Source: Mermis nigrescens (lineage: Eukaryota > Nematoda > Enoplea > Mermithida > Mermithidae). From it: a stretch of DNA of 64,000 nt. The position numbers were made by a program, and so were the translations under genes. Numbering within the stretch: the stretch's first letter is position 1; each line of letters starts with the position of its first letter. The notes beneath the pieces are model-generated. The model saw only the letters and a list, made by a program, of their open reading frames with translations. It was not told the origin of the DNA and made no database searches. Of this stretch, positions 12,884-23,286 are shown in pieces. Location: the NCBI GenBank assembly GCA_036768485.1, contig JAVLUZ010000548.1:434001-498000 (forward strand). Direction: 5' to 3'.

Positions 12884-13020
12884 CTATAGACGCGATCGAC
12901 GAACTGAACAAATTAGGCCGCTTTTTCTGAACACACGTTCGCTGGGGACACTTGTTGGTGGCGGACTGAGATATTTTCTGGCAAGCTATAATAGTATGGA
13001 TATACTTCTTTTTTGGTTTG
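12884..13020 (-). pseudogene. hAT transposase C-terminal (hATC) fragment
   Basis: Read on the minus strand, the sequence gives LARKYLSPPPTSVPSERVF followed by RKSGLICSVRRSRL and a stop. This is the conserved hAT dimerisation region, in which P-x-TSVPSERVFS-x-AG is typical. The preceding FWQTKKEVYPYY-like segment matches the usual W...YP lead-in but lies in another frame, so at least one frameshift is present. It is a relic. Confidence 0.8.
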
Positions 13021-13058
13021 CCAAAATTTCAGGGGATGAGTGAGTATATACTAGAGAT

Positions 13059-13510
13059 CACACATTCCCATAGGGAGTGAGGGGGAGGGTATTACCCCCA
13101 CCTCAGGGTCCGAGACTTGAATCACTGTCGGACGATTTTGAGCTATCAAACATTTTCTGCATGATTTTTGGGTACAAAAGCAGCAAAGATGTTAAAATTT
13201 CTTCGGCGCTTCGCGCCGACTAATACATTTCTGTTTTGTCTACCCACAAAATACCTAAAATGAACTTAAAATGATCTGAAAAGTCAAAGTTTTCGATGAA
13301 TTCTCATATTTTTTACTTAAAAGAGTGACGAAACTAGTCAGAATGGGCCAAAAAGTAGTTAAAAATGCAATTTTTCACATTAAAACATGCTATATAAGAT
13401 TGTTTTAACTATTTTTCATATTTGACCTGCAAAAAAAGCTAGACTCTAAATTTAGTGGTCCTAAATATTAGGATTTCATTCCCCTGAACTTTCGACCTTG
13501 GGAAACAATG
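13059..13510. mobile_element. hAT-like MITE nested in the hAT element, TSD CTAGAGAT
   Basis: Perfect 8-bp duplications CTAGAGAT occur at 13051-13058 and 13511-13518. The element starts CACACATTCCCATAGGG and carries a perfect GGCGCTTCGCGCC hairpin at 13205-13217. Its interior resembles the element at 21829-22234 (tens of shared bases around the hairpin, CGGACGATTTTGAGCTA versus CGGCGATTTTGGGCTA). It is non-coding. Confidence 0.8.
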
Positions 13511-14634
13511 CTAGAGATCTATAGTATATACTCTAACATCTCTAGTACATACTCACTCTAAGCTTACTTTTTCAGCTAAAAAATTTGGAAGTCGTCATTT
13601 AGTCAGAATCATCATGATGCGAATTCAATAAGCAGCACACCTGAGCAATAGCCCATCTCTGTCCGACAATGGAGTAGGCTTACACAAAGGCTGGACGGCC
13701 TAAAGGATCTATTTGGATTAACTTATTTTGAAGAGATGTGAGAAAACAGTAAAACAAATCAAAGAAAATCATCTTTTCTAAACCCATTTTTGGTCCAATT
13801 AGTGGATTAATTAACATTAGAGGACATATAGATGGACGTGCTGAAGTCTTGGCTGTTGCCCAGGTAAACAGTATATAAAAGAATATTTGACTTCATCTAA
13901 AACTTTAATTTGTTTGGTCATCGAAATCTGACAAATTAAAACTTAAAAGCTGAGCTGCAAAACGAATAAGTCGTGTTTTAAAGATTAGAAGCACTCAATT
14001 GTAGAGTAAAATAATTCAAAATATGGATGTAGAAACAGTAGAATAGGTATTTAGAAAATCAGACAATTGTTCAGTAAGTAATGCGCCATATTCGCACGAC
14101 TCGGTATCTCAATGGCATGTTTTAATGCACAACTTTAGGCCCGGCCCCGGCAGAAATGGCGGCCCGGCACATCTCTGCTACATAATATGTAGTATGTACT
14201 TACCCCGCGGTGGCTCATACGCTGAAAGTGGGAATGCTTAATTTTGTAGATTTCTGAATATAAGCAATGCAGCAATTATTCCTTGCGCAAAGCGCAGGAA
14301 ATTTTCGAAATGTCTATTCTTCCAAGCTAAATTTTGCAGCTTTCTGAATAAATATAAATAATGCGGTAATTATAGCTAATGCTAGGCGCCGGGAAGTTTA
14401 GACATTTTTATCATTTCAATCTCAATTTTCCAGCTCTATAAAGGTAAGCAATGCAGAAAATTTTATTTGGTGAAAAAACATGATGGGCGGAAAGTCAAAT
14501 AGGTATTAAATAGTGATTCTGATTGAATTAATGGCGCAACGCGTCAAAAATTCGAGCGTTTTCACACTGGGGAATGCTAAAAACCTATTTTATAACTGAA
14601 TTCTGAAAAAATTTCAGGATAATTTCCCCTTTAC

Positions 14635-14870
14635 CATACCTGGACGTGGGGAGTTAGGGAGTATGCACTTCCCCCAGAAACCAAAATACCCACATAATTT
14701 AATTTTTGATTTTTTTGTCTTCTTCGCAATTTTTTGATGCCAATGAATGGATAGTGCTCGACGAGAAACGTTGAAAAATTGGGTGTTTTCGCCATACCAC
14801 CATTTTAAAACAATTTTTTTACTTTTGAAAAAATCTTGCACCCCCAGAACTTTGGTGCCGCCCACCTATG
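14635..14870. mobile_element. hAT-like MITE, CATACGTGGGC family, TSD CCCTTTAC
   Basis: Perfect 8-bp duplications CCCTTTAC flank the element (14627-14634 and 14871-14878). The left end CATACCTGGACGTGGG and right end GCCCACCTATG are imperfect inverted repeats. The interior has the family core TTTTTTGATGCCAATG...GAGAAACGTTGAAAA...CGCCATACCACCATTTT. It is 236 bp and non-coding. Related copies lie at 27920, 39667, 41445, 42760 and 52498. Confidence 0.85.
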
Positions 14871-14899
14871 CCCTTTACCCTTCTGGGGCCGCCTGCACC

Positions 14900-15170
14900 A
14901 TTTCAGTAGCTCAGTAGTGCAGTGATTTAGTGATTCAGTAGTTCAGTAGTATTCGCTTGCACCAACGACTACCAGATTATTAGTAGTTCAGAAGTGTAGA
15001 CGTTGGCGCAAGCAAATTTTTGACTAATGAACCACTGAAGTACTAGGAAAGGTCTAACAGATTAGTCCAGTAGTGTAGACTTTGGTGCAAGCGATTTTTT
15101 CACTACTGAACTACTGAACTAATAGATTAGTAAGTAGTCGGTGGCGCAAGCGACTCCTGGAAATGTATGT
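14900..15170. repeat. degenerate AGTAGTTC-type simple repeat
   Basis: Overlapping CAGTAGT/AGTAGTTC/CACTACTGAAC words occur on both strands, interspersed with TTGGCGCAAGC and its inverse GCTTGCACCAA. The arrangement suggests a decayed palindromic repeat. It has no coding capacity. Confidence 0.45.
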
Positions 15171-15324
15171 GAGTTACTAACGCTTGTCCCTTTTACTTAA
15201 TTGGAACAATGTAAAATAAAATAGGTAATAAAGATCGTTCTTCAAGTACGAAGAGTTAAATTTAAAATTAACTTTAAATGCAACGGAGAAAGAGGGAAAA
15301 TAAAGAAAAAAGCCGGAAACGCAC

Positions 15325-18300
15325 TCAAACGCAGTAAATTGGTCAAATTCGCCCGTCGCGTGATTTTCGCCAAACTCGACTTTTCCGTTTGCACAAATTC
15401 GTCAGCGGTCGACAAATATGGTCTGGCGTCCATTCCAAGATCAGCGTCTGAGCCACATATTTGCCCATTAGACGGATTGGTGATTTTACGCCGTTTCCCG
15501 GCCCGGGCGTCGTCATCACTGGGCGAATAAAAATTTTGCACCGTAGGGAATTGCGAAGAAGCGGCCAAAGAGCGACGCCCCGAAGTCTGCTTCGCCGCGG
15601 GCAATTCTACGCCGTCTCCGTTAGAAGATTTACTTCGTTTGGTCAATAACGCATCTCGTTCGAATTCGGCTTTTTGACGAGCTGCTTTCTCGCGTTTTAA
15701 ACTCCGTTCCAAATCCTGCTTTTCTTTTTCCAAAAATTGAGACAAAATTTTGTGAAATATATTCAAGAGTGTTCCAAATGCCAGAATACATTAGAAATAA
15801 TAATAATAATAACATAATAATAACATAAAAATAATAATATAATATATACACTAGAAAATTACTAGCATGCAGTAATGCAGTAATCTTTACGCTGTCCTAA
15901 CCTTATTTTCTCCGCCAGAAAAACATAATCGTGCACTGACGTAGAATGGATTCAGTCAATGGATGGATATGGTGGAAATAAAAAAAACAGAAAGACAAGG
16001 AAAAAGTCAAGTTAAACACTTAGAATAAAATAGACGAGTAAGTACGTATTAGACTTACAACAAGACATGCACGTGAGGAGTCTTCTAGTCCACAAGAATG
16101 GAAAAATGGAATATTTTCTGGGGGTATAAGGCACATTGAAAGCCGAAAAATAATGAAAATCAAAACTTTTATGCAAAAGTGCATGAAAATGATCAGAAAC
16201 AATGAACCAACAAAGGTTTTATTAAGCCATTTAAGCATATAAACTAATTTTAGAGGCTGTTTCTACTCAAAAAGCTCTTTGGTTGATCCCCCAGACCAAC
16301 CACACTGTGCATCTATGGTTACAAACAACTAAATATTATTTTATGCTTTCAAACCATATAGATTCAAACTTCGACAGATTTAATTTTACAAGCTTAAATC
16401 ATTAAAACAAACCATAGAAGTAGATTACTCAATAGGTTCTGAAAATCAATGATATGAAACAAATACAATATGAAACATGAATATAAACTAACGATTTAGT
16501 TAAGCATTATACATACATATGAATGTAAGCAGGGTACAGTAGCGATTTTAGTGTAGCAAAAACAGAGTTGTTCGACCTTTGGTAGAGTATTATAGTGCTC
16601 GCCACGAATGTTTACGTTTTAATATGCTCCATATTATGACAGAGCTTGTTAAGGCATATATGTTTAACACGTTGGTCGTGCGTGGGCGGAAATAGGACCG
16701 ACGTGTTAAGGATATAACCCTAACAAGCTCTTTAGCTAATTTTTGGGTTTCTGACGTCAAAAATCACTAATAATCGTCTCAAAACGGCGCGAAGCGCCGA
16801 AATATTTCAAATTTTTTCCTTTCAAAATGCAATTTCTGACATTATAAAGATATATAGAACACACAATTACGCGCGAAGCACCGAAAATTTTTGCGAATTT
16901 TAGACCTTTTTTTTGTTGCAATTTTTGTATTCCCAAAAATCTTTGTACATGTACAAAGACGGTCCCCAAAGTCTTTGTACGTCGGGAAAAATCTTTGCCG
17001 AATACAAAAAAACTGATGTATGCATAACATAAGTTCATATGATGATAATGGTGTACGCTTAACTATTACCATAAAATCAAAAAGATTCACTGTAATGACC
17101 TTTGCAAATGTCAGGTGATATAGCATAGACTAAACGTACCAAAAATTGTTTTTCTGCTATTAATTTGTCCTTTTCAGCGACATATGCTGTTTCCAGCTGA
17201 CGTTTGGACTCAACGATCTTTTGCGTTTGTTCGACTTGTTGCGAACGTAGTTCGAACACTTGCTTTTCGAGATCCTTCTTCTGGTCACGCAACACTTTCA
17301 CTTCGGCACTTTTAAAATTTCTTTGCTCCTCGAGTTTATCTATCTACAGAATAATTGAACCGTTCAAAGCTACGAAATGCGGTAGAAAGCGAAAATATAC
17401 CTACTTACAAATGCATTAGCAAATTAAAAAAATGCAGAATTTAATATCATATACGTAATACCTACACTACTACCTAGCTAATCTCAATCCGTTCAATTGA
17501 AGTCCCTTTTCTTGCCCGTATAGAAAAAATTGAAGTAGCTGCAAAAAAAGCTTTAAAAGGCAGTCCTGAAATTGCGTACATTTGTATCGTAAGACTCGGT
17601 GTCTTTCTTGAGTGCTGTGAGACGGGTGTTACTATCTGCTGCCAAATCGAAAAACTTAAATTTCCTCAAGAGCTCCTGATGTGCAAAACTTTAGAAAATC
17701 AGGAAGTCACGAGCAGACATGCACAGCATGGGGATTCTGGAAGGAGAGGGGTATATGGTAAAGGACAAAAAATTTGAAAAAAATATAAACAATGAAAATA
17801 AATTGAAGAAAATATAGTAAAAAATGAGTATATGGCGTGAAGCGCCGAAAATTTAACACTTTTGAGCAGACAGATAGCTAAAAACGCTTAAAACAGCACC
17901 TTTTCTAAAAACTTTTTTGAATTTTTGGAAAAATGGCGAATTAAAGGGGTATACAATTTCTGGGAAAGGGGGTGAGAAACCCCAACCCCTAAGATCATAT
18001 GTGGTCACGAGCGAAATCCCTCACGGATAAAGGCTTCAGCAAGGAAATAGTTCCCAACTTTTCCTCAAGAGGTTACACAAATCAGTTGTTCATGTGCGAA
18101 GCAGCACGTTCTTGGGGGTTGAGGTTTTAGAACCCCAGAATGGTTAACTGACCCCACAAAACGGCTGCGATCCCCAAAGAATTATCGAATTTCCGGAAAA
18201 TCGTGAGAAGTGTGCATTTTAAGCGTTGTTAGCTAACTTTTGGTTAAAACGTATCAAATTTTCGACGTTTCGCGCCATAAACTATTTTTTGAATAAATCT

Positions 18301-20332
18301 TCAATTAACTCGAATTTTTCCAATTTGTTTTCCGAGTGTTAATGATTTTCATGTTATGGAACGAACGAACACTGTCAAAACGTAGAAAAACCCAGTGATT
18401 TTGACGTGTATCCATCGTTGTGAGCCCAAAATGACATTTTTTGAAAAGTTGAAGAGACTGGTCTCGTTGTGCATGAAAGCTATTCCGGCTCTGAGATAAA
18501 CCAATGGAAATATTGTTGTATTGCGCTAAGAAGCAACGTTTTGTTAAACGATTTCAGCTGTATAACTTATAAAAAATCATAAAAAATTTATAAATTTCTG
18601 AAATGTTGCGCGAAAAAGCGCTTATGATGTCACGCGTTCAGTCAATCAAAAAAGTAAAACACCACAATAATTTATTGAAAACTTTAGTGGGAAAGTAGAA
18701 CTTTGACATAGAATCGGAAAAAAGAGCTGTAAAACCACCTCATTTCGCCCAATTTTTGTAGGAATTATAGTTTTCAACGCCTTTCAAACAAAAACTATTT
18801 CTTGCGCGAAAATACGGTTTACAAGTCGCAAAGAAGGTGCATACCAGCTTAATGATTATTACTTAGAGTAAAGTACCAAAAAGAACTAAATTATTGCAAA
18901 CAATAGCCGAAATCATTGAAAATATTTATGTACCTATTCCATTCTTCATCCCTCAATTATACATACTGTTTTGAGGCCAGCCCTTTGAATCAGTACTTAG
19001 GTCCAATTAATTTCAAATAAATATCTGACCATAAGCAGACTAAAAAATAGCAATACAAGAGCAGTAATGCATTAAAATAAAATCGATAAATTTCGGTTTT
19101 CAAGCTTTATTTATGCATATAGATCTAGGCAGTGATCACAGTAGCTAATGACAGGAGTTGCTTTGACGATTCCTCGCTCTTTATGTCTACCGGTAGGGAG
19201 CGACACTGACTTTTCTAATTTAAAAAAAGCTGATGTTTTAAGTAAAGTAGACAAAGATAACGCGTCGCCAACTTCGCAATTTCAAGCAATTTCAAACTTT
19301 TCAATCTGATTCTCTAATTTGGAAGAAATTCGAAATTTTAAGTTACACCCAATACGCAGTTGTTAACGAAATCATAGGTAAATTAACTAATTAAATATTG
19401 AATTAATTAATTGAATTTGACCGAAGTAAGATGACCTTCCGGTCGATAAGTGAATTTTTCGCTAGAGTAAAATACTTTGAGGCACGCACGCATCTTCAAT
19501 TAACCGCTAATAATTATTTTTCAAGAAAAAGTTGCACATTAGCCCACTGTTCATTTTTTACTGGCAAATCCAAGGTTCGCACCTGATTTTGAGTCTTAAT
19601 GTCCTGACTTAGTAGCGCCAGTTCTTCTTCAATGCTGTTGCTTGTTTCGTAAAGCGGCCGATGTTGTTCCTGAGCCAGGGAGCTAGTCTTCTGCAAAAAG
19701 TTTTTAGAGGCTGGGAGCGGGAAACTGGGAGAAAAATTGCGTTTGGGCAATCTCGTCATTTCGCGAGCAATTATTTGTGGACCGCCTTTTCGCTTAGCGT
19801 CTGGTGTAACATTTCGGCTGCTACGTTCGACTAAAAAGTTATTATTTTCACCGTAAATTTCATATGAATAACGGGCGAATATACAATAAAGTAAAATAGC
19901 GAGTAAAAAATGAAGGAATAAATCATGAGTAGGAATAGGAAACTTGCAAGGGGGTTCCTCCATCTAGCTAATAAGGTAGAAATCTACATTTTTCGCGCTG
20001 TTTCAAACAAAATCAGCAAAACGAATCACTGCTAAAATAAATATTGAATCAGTTGCAATTCTATTTATTTAAATTTACAAGCCGGAAAAGCATCAGTGCA
20101 TGTTTATAAAATTCAAGCAGTACCTATGTGTAATGAAGCATAGCTTACCAGTTTGGACAGAAAGCTGAGTCAACGCATCGTCGAATGCGTCATCCTCCCA
20201 GCCGTCAAGAAAAGCTGAAGTTGATGGTTTAGGGTTGGTGGCAAGAGTCTGACCGCCCCTCAAAACTTTATTCGGCCCTGTTGTTCCTAACGCGTTTTGT
20301 GGTCGGAATCGCTTTCCACTATCTTTTGCCAT
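15325..20332 (-). CDS. ATRIP: ATRIP-like ATR-interacting protein, N-terminal part (gene continues left)
   Basis: Proposed exons (minus strand): 20332-20149, 19830-19583, 17343-17140 and 15715-15325, phases 1, 0, 0 and 1, giving about 342 codons with no stop. ATRIP recruits the ATR kinase to RPA-coated single-stranded DNA in the nucleus. Residues 41-57 (FLDGWEDDAFDDALTQL) form an acidic patch placed like the RPA70-binding recruitment motif. About 125-245 is coiled coil; within it AEVKVLRDQKKDLEK resembles the family's GEIKILRDSL motif, then comes an ERSLKREKAARQKAEFERD stretch. Exon 4 ends at NLTNLLRL, where vertebrate ATRIP also has a LINLLL-like run. The start is the first ATG of exon 1. The ends of exon 2 (CAG|GTGCGA chosen; GTAAAA at about 19570 is an alternative) and the start of exon 4 are the least certain. 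C-terminal exons are not found in 1-15300, which is transposon-filled. Confidence 0.65.
16062..16317. mobile_element. hAT-like MITE, GACATGCACGTGAG family
   Basis: The element opens AAGACATGCACGTGAGG and ends CACACTGTGCATCTATG. Flanks CTTACAAC and GTTACAAA agree at 6 of 8 positions. A second copy is at 49084-49335. It is 256 bp, non-coding, in the last visible ATRIP intron. Confidence 0.6.
16520..17015 (-). mobile_element. hAT-like MITE of the TTTTTTTGTA family, truncated
   Basis: This is an inverted copy of the element at 63138-63498 that lacks one terminus. It carries the perfect GGCGCGAAGCGCC hairpin at 16786-16798, a variant (CGCGCGAAGCACC) near 16870, and an 18-bp perfect palindrome CTTTGTACATGTACAAAG at 16941-16958. 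It is interrupted by the small palindromic element at 16640-16732. Confidence 0.65.
16640..16732. repeat. palindromic mini-element
   Basis: AGAGCTTGTTAAGG at the left is repeated inverted as CCCTAACAAGCTCT at the right. Inside, AACACGTTGGTC pairs with GACCGACGTGTT across a short loop. The whole 93 bp can fold back on itself and interrupts the older MITE. No target duplication was evident. Confidence 0.5.
17714..18003. mobile_element. hAT-like MITE, CATGCACAGCATGG family, TSD GTCACGAG
   Basis: Perfect 8-bp duplications GTCACGAG sit at 17706-17713 and 18004-18011. The element starts CAGACATGCACAGCATGG and ends AAGATCATATGTG. It contains a one-mismatch hairpin GGCGTGAAGCGCC at 17834-17846. It is 290 bp and non-coding. 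Related copies are at 27574, 29084, 32345, 36120 and 47901. Confidence 0.85.
18012..19500. other. ATRIP intron sequence, largely unassigned
   Basis: This AT-rich intron has no convincing reading frame on either strand. A degenerate hairpin-bearing repeat fragment (TTTCGACGTTTCGCGCC near 18261) and a loose likeness to the GACATGCACGTGAG family around 18110-18160 are the only repeat signals seen. Confidence 0.4.
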
Positions 20333-20370
20333 TCTCCGGATAGATTAGTAAACAAGCACCTGGAATACAT

Positions 20371-20595
20371 TATGCGTGCATTATATAAATTACTGGTGTT
20401 GCGAATGGGCTTAATTAGCTCATATCCGTATTTTACCTCATACAAACATGGAATGAACTTTCTTAAATTTTATTCTTTTGAATCATCATGTGACCGAAAA
20501 AAATCAAATCTTAGACAGGCTGCTTTTCATGACGCACAACAGATTGAAAGCATACGTACTAAGAAAGCTCAAGCTGATAAATTTTGTTTGAAATG
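20371..20595 (+). CDS. candidate small protein divergent from ATRIP
   Basis: A 74-codon plus-strand frame begins at the ATG of MRALYKLLVLRMGLISSYP and ends with basic, hydrophilic sequence (QQIESIRTKKAQADKFCLK). It starts about 40 bp from the ATRIP start codon, on the opposite strand, a common place for a small divergent gene. A basic start with a short hydrophobic run would suit a mitochondrial or membrane protein. I do not recognise the family, and a frame of this length can arise by chance. An in-frame upstream ATG at 20297 would overlap ATRIP exon 1 antisense and seems less likely. Confidence 0.25.
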
Positions 20596-20880
20596 ACGGA
20601 ATTCAACATATAAATATAACTTAACTTTCATAGATCTAGTAAACAGTTTGAAACTTCCAAGATACTCGTACGGTACATAACGATTGCATCAAGTATTATG
20701 TTTCAAATTTTCCATGCAATCGATCTTCAATGAAACAGCACCCAACCCAAGCACCTCAATCAAATGAACAAGTAAGAAAAATTGTGATAGGATATAGTTT
20801 TTATAATTTATTAACATAAACAAAATCGGGTCATGCTCAGAGAAGTAAATATATTGATAGTCACGTGCACTGCTTGTATC

Positions 20881-21360
20881 TATGAGCGGATTTAGAGGGG
20901 GGCAACGGGATGACCGCCCCCGTCGTCAAAAAATATTGGGCACAATAAAAGAAATTGTGAATTTTTTGATAAATTTCGACAATTTTGTATGACGTATTTT
21001 TCCGGCGCTTCGCGCCTGTTAGTTCTCATTAATGGCATTTACTGACTTTCTTGGCGCTCTAGAAACATTATTTTTACGTCAGAAGAGTACTTTATGTAAA
21101 AAACAAGGATCTTTTAGTTCTTATGATTTGTAGAGTATTTTTTGGTACTTTGTGCCGATTTTCGCACCAATTTTGTGCCTTTTCGTGAACAATTTTAGAA
21201 TATTTCTAATTTTTTATGATCACAAATGATTTTGTCTGTCAAAAGACGTCAAAAAACGCTACTTTAAGCATAATGAGCGGATTTTTCGTACAAAATTTTT
21301 GAGTTTTAGGGAAATTTGGGGTTCTGCCCATCCCGTCAGAAAATCCTGGATCCGCTACTG
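20881..21360. mobile_element. hAT-like MITE, AGCGGATTTAG family
   Basis: Flanks CTTGTATC (20873-20880) and CATGTATC (21361-21368) agree at 7 of 8. The left end TATGAGCGGATTTAG and the right end, reverse-complemented, CAGTAGCGGATCCAG are inverted repeats. A perfect GGCGCTTCGCGCC hairpin lies at 21004-21016. It is 480 bp. Truncated relatives of the left end occur at 23414-23540 and 52315-52470. Confidence 0.75.
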
Positions 21361-21828
21361 CATGTATCATGCAACCACAACTGACTTAGCTATATACATC
21401 ACTTTGACCAAATCCAAACATCCCCAGTCCAGACTATTCTTCTAGTATTTCATGGCAATTTATGTACCATTATTTACAAAACTGCTTCATCAAAAGTTGC
21501 GTTGCCACGCGATCAATTTTTTCAATTGTTTCCAGATCAACCTGAGTATTTTAAATCAGGTGAACACTAGCATAATTGAACCCCTCATGAGTCATTCTGG
21601 AATTTCTATTGTTACCAGTTTTGTTTGTGAAACCATTTATGCCTTTACTAACCTACTAGTAAACCCTTTCTTGAAATTATTAGGTATGTATTTTGTCACG
21701 CCTGTATCAAATATTCGCCCAAGGGAAAGACGGACCTAAGATAAATGGTATAAATGGTTCATATGTATCTGGGAAACTTCGTAAAGCTAGAAAAAACGTA
21801 ATTGTCAATGTTTTTAGCACGCTCTATT

Positions 21829-22234
21829 CATACATGCACATAGGGGGGTATTAACCCCCTGAAGGGTCAGCCGGACAGGTACTGTCCGGCGATTTTGGGC
21901 TAATGGAACGTTTTTTGCATTATTCTTGAGGTCAAAAGCAGTAAAATTGTAAAAAATTTTCCAGCGCTTCGCGCCGGATTAATACTTTTAGGTACTTTTT
22001 ACTCAAAAAGCGCCCAACATTGATAACTTTTTGCATTTTTTAGTGTTAAAAGTGTTATAATGCAGTCAAAATGAACTAAAAATGCTTTTGAAATGAGATA
22101 TTCCCACGAAAAAACGTTTTATAGGCTATTTTGCCCATTTTGAATGTTAAAACAGCAAAAAAAATCGTGAACTTTAAATTAACTGTTTTGGATTTTTGGA
22201 ATCCCCATGACAAACCTGACCTTGTGCACCTATG
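21829..22234. mobile_element. hAT-like MITE, TSD GCTCTATY
   Basis: Flanks GCTCTATT (21821-21828) and GCTCTATC (22235-22242) agree at 7 of 8. The left end CATACATGCACATAGG and right end GTGCACCTATG are inverted repeats. Just inside the left end GCCGGACAGGTACTGTCCGGC is a short palindrome. The hairpin at 21963-21975 has one mismatch (AGCGCTTCGCGCC). It is 406 bp and non-coding. Confidence 0.75.
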
Positions 22235-22242
22235 GCTCTATC

Positions 22243-23286
22243 TATTCATTAGGAGCATTAAGTGAAGTATTGACAAAAATATTCCAAATACAGACAATAA
22301 AAAAACCGTTTTTGGCCACGCCTGAGGCAAAAATATCAAAAAATACCTACTTAACATAGGCGCGAAGTACCGAAGATTTTAAGGTTTACAACAAAGATAT
22401 GCAATTTTTCCATCTTTCCATGCAATATCTTTCCTTAAAAAAATATTTTCATTGGCAATGAGTCGGACCACCCCCTTAAATATGGCCTCGATACTGGTAC
22501 GGAATACACTATAACTAAATCTTAACGACAATCAATTATCACGGAGACATCATAATACATAAATAATATTGATGAGTCGCTACATTTGCGTACTCTACAA
22601 TGTAATCTACCCGTGTTTCCAAAAGCTTTATTATTAGACCTGACAACAGTTGATAGTATGACGCAATTTAATAAAAACGAATCCAATGACTGAATAAAAG
22701 CGAGAACACTTCGGAATTTAGTCAGCACAAAAATTCATGCACCGTGAAACAGATCCGACAGCAGGTCGATAAATAAATTTTGGTAAGTGAGCTAAAAGCG
22801 GTGGAAAGTTACTTAGCGTAGAAATGTTACGTGTATAAAAACTTTTATTGATGTCTGGTGCTCATAAGCTGTAAACAAGAACAAATAAAAGGAGTACAAA
22901 TAGATGCTGACCAACATTTTGTAGAGCAAAAAATGAAGTTGCAATGTTTCTACAATACGTCAAATGATGCAGTCAAGGAATGGCATGAATTTACTCTGAT
23001 TCTTGTAATAATATATTAAAGATTAAAGTGGTATCATCGAATTGACATTTTTTAGAAAGTCACTTAAGAAAGTTGCAATATATACACATACAAATAGGCA
23101 GACATCGATATGAAAAAAGTGACAATCCGTGCGATTACGATCAATAAATGACGAATAAATAAAGGAAAGAAATGATCGAAAAACGCTTCTTTTCACAAAG
23201 AGAATGAGGCGGAAAATCGTAATCCTACGAAAATACATTTGGATTACAAGGTATTTCCGAAAAAAACGTGGCTTTTATGTAGCCGT
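22243..23286. other. intergenic region between ATRIP and UXS1, largely unassigned
   Basis: This lies downstream of the UXS1 stop codon (23287) and upstream of ATRIP. A degenerate hairpin repeat fragment (GGCGCGAAGTACCG near 22362) is the only recognised signal. AATAAA-type polyadenylation signals for UXS1 could lie on the minus strand here, but none stands out in this AT-rich DNA. Confidence 0.4.

Larger units (their letters stand above)
12651..14177 (-). mobile_element. hAT element with transposase remnant, TSD CTACATAA
   Basis: The element is bounded by perfect 8-bp duplications CTACATAA (12643-12650 and 14178-14185). Its termini are TAGAGATGTGCC and, at the other end reverse-complemented, CAGAGATGTGCC. 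Next to both ends lie GC-rich GGCCCCGGCC-type arrays unlike the AT-rich interior. The minus strand keeps the end of a hAT transposase. A 452-bp MITE (13059-13510) is inserted inside, and the element is otherwise too eroded to be autonomous. Confidence 0.85.
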
